Part shown: piece by piece, positions 6,647 to 14,300 of the stretch | How the letters are laid out: every line of letters begins with the position of its first letter | Numbering within the stretch: the first letter of the stretch is position 1 | Source: Gammaproteobacteria bacterium | GTDB taxonomy: Bacteria > Pseudomonadota > Gammaproteobacteria > Pseudomonadales > M0112 | Direction: 5' to 3' | Assembly: GCA_006227085.1 (NCBI GenBank) | Contig: SBFY01000205.1 | Location: 1 to 16,757, forward strand | DNA length: 16,757 nt | Notes under the pieces: generated by a model | Told to the model about the DNA's origin: nothing | Databases searched by the model: none | The model's input: only the letters and a program-made list of their open reading frames with translations | Position numbers and translations under genes: made by a program

Positions 6647-7122
6647 CAAAATTTTTCTGAAAAGACCAGCACAGGAATCTTTCTCACACCTTCACAGCGC
6701 GCGCGGTATTCCACATACCCGCTATACATCGCGTCCAGTTTTGGCCATAGCATGGCTTCTTCTGATTCAGTGGCATGACGGGCCACCATTGTGCGCTTGC
6801 GGCCACCGATCTGGATCTGCACTTCAGGATTGGCCTGGATATTGAGGTACCACAATGGCGCCTTGCTCATACCGCCCTTCGATGCCACCATCACCACTTC
6901 ATCGCCCACTTCCAGGTACAGCAACGGTGTCTTGCGCGGCTCGCCACTTTTGCGACCCATGGTGGTCAAGATAGCGACCGGGCCACCCAGGAAGGTATTC
7001 CAGAGCTTGCCATGGGTTTTTTCGTATACCCAAACCTGCATGGCCCCAATTTTCTTGATGAACCACTCACCGAACTTTTCCTGCCTGGCGGAATACGGTT
7101 TGAAATCTTTTCCTGCTTCCAT
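6646..7122 (-). CDS. Deazaflavin (F420)-type nitroreductase family protein (DUF385/Ddn-like)
   Basis: A 158-residue split-barrel protein of the family that includes mycobacterial Ddn, which reduces quinones and nitro compounds with F420H2. Visible signatures are the TTMGRKSGEPRKTPLLY block at 53-69 and SKGGMSKAPLWYLNIQANPE at 81-100, followed by a basic I-G-G-R-K-R strand. The ATG at 7122 has AGGG 7 bases upstream; a GTG one codon earlier is possible. It starts 9 bases after the acyltransferase stop and overlaps the sulfatase start by one base, so all three look like one operon. F420 is uncommon in gammaproteobacteria. This member may use F420, another flavin-like cofactor, or act as a lipid-soluble substrate reductase of unknown specificity. 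Confidence 0.85.
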   Translation of the reverse strand: MEAGKDFKPYSARQEKFGEWFIKKIGAMQVWVYEKTHGKLWNTFLGGPVAILTTMGRKSGEPRKTPLLYLEVGDEVVMVASKGGMSKAPLWYLNIQANPEVQIQIGGRKRTMVARHATESEEAMLWPKLDAMYSGYVEYRARCEGVRKIPVLVFSEKF

Positions 7123-7131
7123 CACTTTTCC

Positions 7132-7866
7132 CTAATCGCTTTTTGTCGGCCACACCAATGAGCGCAGCCAACGCCAGAAAGAATTGCCGTGCAAGACCAT
7201 GCGATCAACACCATCAAAGAAACGTTCATGCCCTTCCGGATCGGCAAAAAAATCCACGCGGGTATTAAAGCCCTGACTGGTATCGAGCTCACGAACGACC
7301 ACCGCCGGATTGCCCGCCACAATCACATTGGCAGGCACATCTTTGGTCACCACCGCACCGGCACCCACAATACTGTTGTCGCCAATCGTAACGCCCTTCA
7401 GCACCTTGCAACCATCCCCCAGCCAGCAGTTGCGCCCGATATGCACTGGCGTGTTCTCCGGCGGCCGCTTGATGCGGTCATAAATGCCGTGCCAATCGCT
7501 GTCGGTAACATAGGCGCCATTGGCCAACATGGTGCCATCGCCAATCGTGATTTCATGACTGGCGGAAATACGCGAACCCGGGCTCAGCAAGACCGCATCA
7601 CCGATGGTAATACTGCCTTGGCCAGGCTCCCGACCCCAGACGCCAATCCGCACCGGCTGGTCGCGCTCGTTAATAATGGTGACCGAACGGCCAATACGGA
7701 TGTTGGGACCGGAAATGTGGGCATACCACGGCTTCATGATGGTGTGGTGATCACCCAGGGCGTCTACCTTGGGCCGGATAAAGTGCTCGCTATACCAGTA
7801 GCGATACCGTAGATAGAGCTTTTTGACCCAGTACGGGCGGAGATCCTTGCGCATGGAGCCGGGCAT
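7132..7866 (-). CDS. Hexapeptide-repeat (left-handed beta-helix) acyltransferase
   Basis: A 244-residue cytosolic acyltransferase of the LbH superfamily, relatives of which move acetyl or other acyl groups from CoA to sugars, antibiotics or envelope precursors. The first 50 residues are basic and aromatic (R-P-Y-W-V-K-K-L-Y-L-R-Y-R-Y-W). Hexapeptide repeats run from about 55 to 190 and end V-I-V-A-G-N-P-A, as in maltose and galactoside acetyltransferases. His126 (DSDWHG) is the likely catalytic base. About 50 C-terminal residues follow the helix and are unlike the short standard enzymes. No strong ribosome site separates the ATG at 7866 from one four codons later (7854). It is first in a unit with the nitroreductase-like and sulfatase genes and divergent from cysE. 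The acceptor is unknown. Confidence 0.85.
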   Translation of the reverse strand: MPGSMRKDLRPYWVKKLYLRYRYWYSEHFIRPKVDALGDHHTIMKPWYAHISGPNIRIGRSVTIINERDQPVRIGVWGREPGQGSITIGDAVLLSPGSRISASHEITIGDGTMLANGAYVTDSDWHGIYDRIKRPPENTPVHIGRNCWLGDGCKVLKGVTIGDNSIVGAGAVVTKDVPANVIVAGNPAVVVRELDTSQGFNTRVDFFADPEGHERFFDGVDRMVLHGNSFWRWLRSLVWPTKSD

Positions 7867-7889
7867 GTCCGTTTCGGTGACACCGCATC

Positions 7890-7907
7890 TTGGCAGGCTT
7901 GGCAGGC
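7890..7907. repeat. Tandem 9-base repeat in the cysE/acyltransferase spacer
   Basis: TTGGCAGGC occurs twice in direct succession. The second half overlaps the loop of a larger hairpin (7892-7927). It may be a duplicated protein-binding site or a replication-slippage product. Confidence 0.4.
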
Positions 7908-7927
7908 CCTCGCAAGCAAGCCCTGCC
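7892..7927. promoter_or_regulatory. Imperfect stem-loop between divergent acyltransferase and cysE
   Basis: GGCAGGCTTG (7892-7901) pairs with CAAGCCCTGCC (7917-7927) with one bulged base around a 15-base loop. It lies 26 bases upstream of the acyltransferase start, in its leader, and just upstream of the proposed cysE -35. It has no T run, so termination is unlikely. It is more plausibly a regulatory site or mRNA 5' structure. Confidence 0.3.
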
Positions 7928-7929
7928 GA

Positions 7930-7959
7930 TTGGAAACCCTGCGGGGGCTGGTGTAGAGT
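7930..7959 (+). promoter_or_regulatory. Candidate sigma70 promoter of cysE
   Basis: TTGGAA (7930-7935) and TAGAGT (7954-7959) are separated by 18 bases. Each hexamer matches the consensus at four of six positions. Transcription would start near 7966, giving a leader of roughly 30 bases before the cysE ATG. Confidence 0.4.
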
Positions 7960-7994
7960 TTCCTTCCCGGAACACCGTTACACAGGCATCCCGC

Positions 7995-8795
7995 ATGAGC
8001 CCCGTCACCGACCCGGTCTGGCAAACCATCCGCGAGGAAACGACCGCCAGCGTCCAGCGCGAGCCAATGCTGGCCAGCTTCCTGCATGCGACCATCCTGA
8101 ACCATGAGTCACTGGAATCGGCACTCAGTTTCCACCTTGCCCACAAACTCGACAGCGCCACCCTGCCGGCCCTGCTGATTCGCGAGGTCATCGAAGAAGC
8201 CCTGACGGCTGAGCCAGCTATCGGCAAAGCCATTCGCTGCGACATCAAGGCCGTGCGCGAGCGCGACTCCGCCTGCGACAGCTATGCCACTCCTTTCCTG
8301 TACTTCAAGGGTTTCCATGCCCTGCAGTGCTACCGGATTGCCCATTGGTTATGGAAACAAGGCCGCCACTCGCTGGCGTTGTTCCTGCAAAACCGGATTT
8401 CCGTGGAGTTCGGCGTCGACATCCATCCCGCTGCCCGCATTGGTTGCGGCATCCTGATGGATCACGCGACCGGCATCGTGATCGGTGAAACGTCCGTAGT
8501 AAAAGACAATGTCTCCATCATGCAGGAAGTCACCCTCGGTGGCACCGGCAAGGAGCATGGCGATCGTCACCCGAAAGTCGAGGCCGGTGTGCTGATCAGC
8601 TGCGGTGCCAAAATCCTTGGCAATATCCGCATCGGTGAAGGCGCCAAGATCGGCGCTGGCAGCGTGGTGCTGGATGACGTGCCTGCCCACACCACCGTCG
8701 CCGGTGTGCCTGCCCGCATCGTCGGCCATCCAAAAACCGACGCACCAGCGCTGGACATGAACCATCGCCTCAACTGCGATATGGATGATGCCTGA
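7995..8795 (+). CDS. cysE: Serine O-acetyltransferase
   Basis: Cytosolic hexameric enzyme that makes O-acetylserine from serine and acetyl-CoA, the committed step of cysteine synthesis. It has 266 residues (E. coli 273). An alpha-helical N-terminal domain covers about 1-140, followed by a left-handed beta-helix. Residues matching E. coli active-site positions are Asp91, Asp156, His157 and His192, all shifted by one. The helix core IMDHATGIVIGETSVV-type sequence and the LGGTGKEHGDRHPK loop are typical. The C-terminus ends M-D-D-A and lacks the terminal isoleucine that docks CysE into cysteine synthase CysK, so the complex may not form. The ATG at 7995 has a weak AGG 8 bases upstream, and homology starts there. 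Its stop TGA abuts the stop of convergent hemE. Confidence 0.95.
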   Translation: MSPVTDPVWQTIREETTASVQREPMLASFLHATILNHESLESALSFHLAHKLDSATLPALLIREVIEEALTAEPAIGKAIRCDIKAVRERDSACDSYATPFLYFKGFHALQCYRIAHWLWKQGRHSLALFLQNRISVEFGVDIHPAARIGCGILMDHATGIVIGETSVVKDNVSIMQEVTLGGTGKEHGDRHPKVEAGVLISCGAKILGNIRIGEGAKIGAGSVVLDDVPAHTTVAGVPARIVGHPKTDAPALDMNHRLNCDMDDA

Positions 8796-9863
8796 TCAGC
8801 CGCGGTGATATGCCGCGGATAACTCGTGCACCGCTTCGATAAAAACACCTGCGTGCCCCGGATCGACCTCAGGGGTAATGCCATGTCCGAGATTGAACAC
8901 ATGGCCATTGCCATGACCAAAGCTCGCGAGGATACGTGCCACCTCATCACGAATACTGGCCGGCGATGCCAGCAACATGGCCGGATCCATATTGCCCTGC
9001 AGGGCAACACGCTGGCCAACACGCTCACGCGCATGCCCGATATCGGTCGTCCAATCCAGTCCTAAGGCATCACAGCCACTGTTCGCCATTGTTTCCAACC
9101 ACTGGCCACCACCTTTGGTGAACAGGATGACCGGCACCTTGCGACCATCGTGCTCACGGATCAGCCCATCCACAATGCGCTGCATCCAGCGCAAGGAGAA
9201 GGCTTCGTAAGCAGGGCCACTCAACAAACCGCCCCAGGTATCGAACACCTGCACGGCCTGCGCACCCGCACGGATTTGCGCATTCAGGTAGTCAATCACC
9301 GACAGGCTCAGTTTTTCCAGCAGGTTGTTCATGAGCGCCGGCTGCGAATACGCCAGCGCGCGTACTTTCGAGAAATCCTTGCTCGAACCGCCCTGCACCA
9401 TATAGCACGCCAGCGTCCAGGGGCTACCCGAAAACCCGATCAACGGCACGCGACCATTGAGTTCGCGGCGAATAGTACGCACTGCATCCATCACGTATGG
9501 CAGGTCGCGTTCAGCATTGAGCACCGGCAAGGCATCAATGGCTGCAGCGGTATCAGTTTTCTTGCGGAAGCACGGGCCTTCACCCGTTTCAAAATACAGG
9601 CCAAGCCCCATCGCATCCGGAATGGTGAGGATGTCAGAGAACAGGATTGCAGCGTCCAGCGGATAACGCTCCAATGGCTGCAGGGTCACCTCACATGCCA
9701 GCTGCGGGTTTTGGCACAACGCCATAAAGTCACCCGCCTTGGCACGGGTCGCACGATATTCCGGCAAGTAACGACCGGCTTGTCGCATCATCCACACCGG
9801 CGTGACATCCACCGGCTCGCGCAACAGCGCCCGCAGGAAACGATCGTTTTTCAGTCCAGCCAT
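8796..9863 (-). CDS. hemE: Uroporphyrinogen III decarboxylase
   Basis: Cytosolic enzyme that removes four acetate carboxyls from uroporphyrinogen III to give coproporphyrinogen III in haem synthesis. The 355 residues match the family length. The N-terminal signature PVWMMRQAGRYLPEYR (23-38) supplies the substrate-binding arginines, and Asp77 in FSDILTIPDAMGL is the conserved catalytic aspartate. The second signature region GFSGSPWTLACYMVQGG is intact. The start ATG at 9863 has GGGA about 7 bases before it. It follows gltD on the same strand after 90 bp containing a strong terminator, so it needs its own promoter or terminator read-through. It is convergent with cysE and the stops are adjacent, forming palindromic TGATCA. 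Confidence 0.97.
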   Translation of the reverse strand: MAGLKNDRFLRALLREPVDVTPVWMMRQAGRYLPEYRATRAKAGDFMALCQNPQLACEVTLQPLERYPLDAAILFSDILTIPDAMGLGLYFETGEGPCFRKKTDTAAAIDALPVLNAERDLPYVMDAVRTIRRELNGRVPLIGFSGSPWTLACYMVQGGSSKDFSKVRALAYSQPALMNNLLEKLSLSVIDYLNAQIRAGAQAVQVFDTWGGLLSGPAYEAFSLRWMQRIVDGLIREHDGRKVPVILFTKGGGQWLETMANSGCDALGLDWTTDIGHARERVGQRVALQGNMDPAMLLASPASIRDEVARILASFGHGNGHVFNLGHGITPEVDPGHAGVFIEAVHELSAAYHRG

Positions 9864-9881
9864 CGGCCTATCCCAACCTTC

Positions 9882-9909
9882 TATTTACCCAGCCTTCTTT
9901 GGAAAACAA
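9882..9909 (-). promoter_or_regulatory. Weak candidate promoter for hemE overlapping the gltD terminator
   Basis: On the minus strand TTGTTT (9909-9904) and TAAATA (9887-9882) are 16 bases apart, with the -35 inside the T tract of the terminator. Both are poor consensus matches (three of six each). They are listed because only about 45 bases remain between terminator and hemE. Confidence 0.2.
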
Positions 9910-9935
9910 AAAGGCACGGGAAGACCGTGCCTTTT
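9903..9935 (-). terminator. Intrinsic terminator of gltBD
   Basis: Read on the minus strand, AAAAGGCACGG (9935-9925) pairs perfectly with CCGTGCCTTTT (9919-9909) around a 5-base loop, followed by a T-rich tail (TTTTTG, TTTT). It begins 19 bases after the gltD stop. The symmetric A/T flanks would also allow some function on the plus strand, but no plus-strand gene ends here. Confidence 0.9.
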
Positions 9936-9953
9936 GTCATGCTTCACACTGCC

Positions 9954-11372
9954 TTATACCTGCAGGAAATCGAGGATGCCTTCGGCAGCCTGGCGACCTT
10001 CCCAAATGGCGGTCACCACCAGGTCAGAACCGCGCACCATGTCGCCACCCGCAAACACTTTCGGGTTGCTGGTCTGGAACTTGTAGGTTTGCTGTTCTTC
10101 AGCCACGACACCGCCCCAGTTATTCGTGGTGACGCCCGCATCGCCCAACCAGGCCGGCGCGCTCGGGCGGAAACCAAACGCAATTAATACGGCATCGGCT
10201 GGCAATATTTCCTCGCTGCCTTCAATCACTTCAGGGCGCTGGCGGCCATTGGCATCCGGCGCACCCAAACGGGTTTCCACCACCTTCACGCCTTCCACTT
10301 TACCGTTACCGATGATTTCCACCGGCTGGCGGTTAAACAGGAAGCGCACGCCCTCTTCACGGGCATTGGTCACTTCACGGCGGGATCCCGGCATGTTGGC
10401 TTCGTCACGGCGATACGCACACACCACACTGGTCGCACCCTGGCGAATCGCCGTGCGGTTACAGTCCATCGCCGTATCACCACCGCCCAGCACGACAACG
10501 CGCTTGCCGCGCATGTCGATGAAATCAGCAGCCTGCTTTTCCCATCCCTCAACACGATTGATATTGGAAATCAGGTACGGCAAGGCGTCATACACACCCG
10601 GCAGGTCTTCACCTGCAAAGCCACCCTTCATATAGTTGTAAGTACCCATGCCCAGGAAAACGGCATCGTATTCACTCAGCAAGGCATCCAAGGTGACATC
10701 CCTGCCCACTTCAGTATTGAGGCGGAATTCAATACCCATGCTTTCAAAAATCTCGCGACGTTGTTTCATGACGCGCTTTTCAAGCTTGAAGGGAGGGATA
10801 CCAAAGGTCAGCAGGCCGCCAATTTCCGGATAGCGATCGAACACCACCGGCTTCACGCCGGCACGCGCCAACACATCAGCACACCCCAACCCTGCCGGGC
10901 CAGCCCCGATAATGGCCACTTTCTTGCCCGTCGCCACCACATGCGACAAGTCCGGGCGCCAGCCCATCGCAAATGCCGTATCCACAATATACTTCTCGGC
11001 ATTACCGATCGTAACGGCGCCGAAGCCATCATTCAGCGTACAGGCACCTTCACACAACCGGTCTTGCGGGCACACACGGCCACACACTTCCGGCAAGGTG
11101 TTGGTTTGATGGCACAGTTCAGCCGCTTCCAGGATATTGCCTTCGGCAATCAGCTTTAACCAGTTCGGGATGTAATTGTGAACCGGACATTTCCACTCAC
11201 AATACGGATTGCCACACGCCAGGCAACGATGCGCCTGACCCTGTGCTTGCGACGGGGTAAACGGTTCGTAGATTTCAACAAACTCTGCCGTGCGCGCAGA
11301 CAAGCCTTTCTTGTCAGGGTCACGACGACTGACATCAACGAACTGGAATACATTGTTTAAACGCTTTCCCAT
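9954..11372 (-). CDS. gltD: Glutamate synthase (NADPH) small subunit
   Basis: Beta subunit of NADPH-dependent glutamate synthase. It passes electrons from NADPH via FAD and iron-sulfur clusters to GltB. The 472 residues are typical. An N-terminal domain holds two cysteine clusters: Cys50, 53, 58, 62 and Cys97, 101, 107, 111. The FAD Rossmann motif GAGPAG is at 156-161, and the NADPH-binding motif GGGDTAMDCNRTAIRQGA lies in the second half. The ATG at 11372 has GAGGGGA 8 bases upstream. It lies 23 bases after gltB, so they are co-transcribed, and it ends before a strong terminator. Very secure. Confidence 0.97.
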   Translation of the reverse strand: MGKRLNNVFQFVDVSRRDPDKKGLSARTAEFVEIYEPFTPSQAQGQAHRCLACGNPYCEWKCPVHNYIPNWLKLIAEGNILEAAELCHQTNTLPEVCGRVCPQDRLCEGACTLNDGFGAVTIGNAEKYIVDTAFAMGWRPDLSHVVATGKKVAIIGAGPAGLGCADVLARAGVKPVVFDRYPEIGGLLTFGIPPFKLEKRVMKQRREIFESMGIEFRLNTEVGRDVTLDALLSEYDAVFLGMGTYNYMKGGFAGEDLPGVYDALPYLISNINRVEGWEKQAADFIDMRGKRVVVLGGGDTAMDCNRTAIRQGATSVVCAYRRDEANMPGSRREVTNAREEGVRFLFNRQPVEIIGNGKVEGVKVVETRLGAPDANGRQRPEVIEGSEEILPADAVLIAFGFRPSAPAWLGDAGVTTNNWGGVVAEEQQTYKFQTSNPKVFAGGDMVRGSDLVVTAIWEGRQAAEGILDFLQV

Positions 11373-11395
11373 AATCCCTATCCCCTCACCGCGCC

Positions 11396-14300
11396 TTACT
11401 GCGGCGAGCTGGTCATGCGTTCCAGCAACTGGCCAATACCGGCTGCCTTCGGCTTCACCAGCCAGAACTTGCTGACGTAGTTATCGAAGTTGTCGAGGAT
11501 CTCACGTCCCCACGCACTGTCCGTTTCCCTGACAAAATCACGGATTTGTGCTCGCAAATGACTGCGATAACCTTCCAGCGCTTCCGTGTTGATGCGGCAG
11601 GTTTCCACCAACTCACGGTTGAACTTGTCTTCAAAGGTGCGTTCAAGGTCGAGCACATAAGCAAAGCCGCCCGTCATGCCAGCACCAAAGTTGTAACCGG
11701 TATTGCCAAGCACTGTAACAACACCACCGGTCATGTATTCGCAGCAATGGTCACCGGCACCTTCAATCACCACCTGGGCACCGGAATTACGCACAGCGAA
11801 TCGCTCGCCAGCCCGACCAGCGGCATACAGCACACCACCGGTTGCCCCGTACAAACAGGTATTACCGATGATCGCTGTTTCCTGACTCGCAAAAGTACTG
11901 CCTTTGGGCGGGTAGATCACCAGCTTGCCGCCGGCCATGCCTTTACCGACATAGTCATTGGCATCACCCTCAAGGTACATATGCAAGCCGCCGGCATTCC
12001 ACACACCAAAGCTTTGACCCGCGGTGCCCGTCAGGCGCAGGGTAACCGGCTGGTTATCCATGCCCTTATTGCCATGACGACGGGCAATTTCTCCCGACAA
12101 GCGCGCCCCGATGGAGCGATCACAGTTGGTGACCTCATAATTGAATTCACCACCGCTCCTGGCATCAATCGCTGGCAAGGCATCCTTGACCATGCGCTCT
12201 GCCAGCTCGCCCTGGTCATACGGCTCATTACTGGGAACCTGGCAGAACTGTGGTGCATCTGCCGCAATCTGGTCGTTGAACAGCATCGGCGCCAAATCCA
12301 GACCTTGCTGCTTCGGGGTATCGCCAGGCAGCAATTCCAGCAAATCGGTACGGCCAATCAAGGCTTCCAGACTGGGAACACCAAGCTTCGCCAACCATTC
12401 ACGGGTTTCTTCTGCGATGAAAGTGAAGAAATTGATCACCATTTCGACGGTACCGATGAAGTGCTCGTCACGCAGGTGTTCATTCTGTGTGGCAACACCG
12501 GTTGCGCAATTATTCAGGTGGCAGATACGCAAATACTTGCACCCCAGCGCCACCATCGGTGCGGTACCGAAACCAAAACTTTCCGCACCCAGGATCGCAG
12601 CCTTCACCACGTCAAGGCCCGTCTTCAAGCCGCCGTCGGTTTGCACGCGCACTTTATGACGCAAGCCATTAGCGCGTAATGCCTGATGCGTTTCACTCAA
12701 ACCTAATTCCCATGGCGAGCCGGCATAGCGGATCGAGGTAATCGGGCTGGCCGCTGTACCACCGTCATAACCTGAAATAGTGATCAAGTCGGCATAGGCC
12801 TTGGCCACGCCCGCTGCGATCGTGCCAACACCTGGTTCGGCCACCAGCTTGACAGAGACGAGTGCGTCCTTGTTGACCTGCTTCAGGTCAAAAATGAGCT
12901 GGGCCAAATCTTCAATCGAATAAATGTCATGGTGTGGTGGCGGTGAAATCAAGGTCACGCCCGGCACCGAATAGCGCAGGCGTGCAATCAAGTCATTGAC
13001 CTTGCCACCCGGCAATTGGCCGCCCTCACCAGGCTTCGCACCTTGCGCCACCTTGATCTGCAGGACTTCCGCATTCACGAGATATGCTGGCGTAACACCA
13101 AAACGTCCTGAGGCCACCTGCTTGATCTTGGAGGAACGCTCCGTGCCATAACGCGCAGGGTCTTCACCGCCCTCGCCAGAGTTCGAACGTGCACCCAAGC
13201 GATTCATCGCCGTTGCCAGGGCCTCGTGCGCCTCAGGAGACAAGGCCCCCAAAGACATACCAGCTGAGTCAAATCGTTTGAGGATCGACTCAATAGGTTC
13301 GACGCTGTCCAACGGGATCGGTTTCAAATCCGCACGGATCGACATCAAATCACGCAGGGTGGCTACCGGACGCGTATTCACCAGATTGGCATATTGCTGG
13401 TAGGCATCGCGTGAGCCTTTCTGCACAGCTTCCTGCAAGGTGCGCACCACATCCGGATTAAATGCATGGTATTCACTACCATGCACATACTTCAGCATGC
13501 CGCCTTGCTCAATGGGTTTGCGTTCAATAAAGGCGACTGTTGACAACGCCTGTTGATCGGCTTGAAGGTGTTCAAAGGTGGCACCACCAATACGGCTGGG
13601 CACGCCCGGGAAGCACAGGTCCGTCACCTCACGACTCAAACCCACGGCTTCAAACAGTTGCGCACCCCGATAGGATGCAATGGTGGAGATACCCATCTTC
13701 GACAGGATCTTCAGCAAACCCTTATTGATGCCTTTGCGATAATTCCGGCAAGCGGCATCCACATCACCAAGCAGCTCGCCGCTTTCCACCAAGTCAGCCA
13801 ATACGCTGTAACTCAGGTACGGATATACAGCGGTTGCACCAAACCCGAACAAGGTAGCCAGTTGGTGCGAATCACGCGCACTGCCGGTTTCCACCACAAT
13901 ATTGCAATCGCAACGCAAGCCTTGCTTGGTCAGGCGATGATGGACCGCACCGGTTGCCATCAGTGCGGGCACCAGCAATGTATCGCGAGATACTTCACGA
14001 TCAGTCAATACGATCAGGGTTCGGCCTTCGCCAATTGCCTGCACAGCGCGCTGGACGATCGCCTCAACCGCTGACTTCAAGCCTTGCTTAACCGGGTCGT
14101 AAGCTAAAGAAATTTTTTCAACAAAGAAACCCGGCTGGTTCAAATTCATCAGCTGCAGGAATTTCTGCGATGACAACACCGGCGAATTCAGGATCACACG
14201 GCGCGCGTGCTCAGGGGCTTCCTCGAACACATTGCGCTCACCACCCAGACAGGTTTCCAGCGACATCACTACCGCTTCACGCAGGGGATCAATAGGAGGA

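Noticed and set aside
9150..10187. Plus-strand open frame of 345 codons
   Set aside because: It spans parts of hemE, the gltBD terminator and gltD in antisense, and the translation resembles no protein family.
11546..12679. Plus-strand open frame of 377 codons inside gltB
   Set aside because: Antisense to a fully conserved part of gltB; composition follows the third-codon bias of the real gene.
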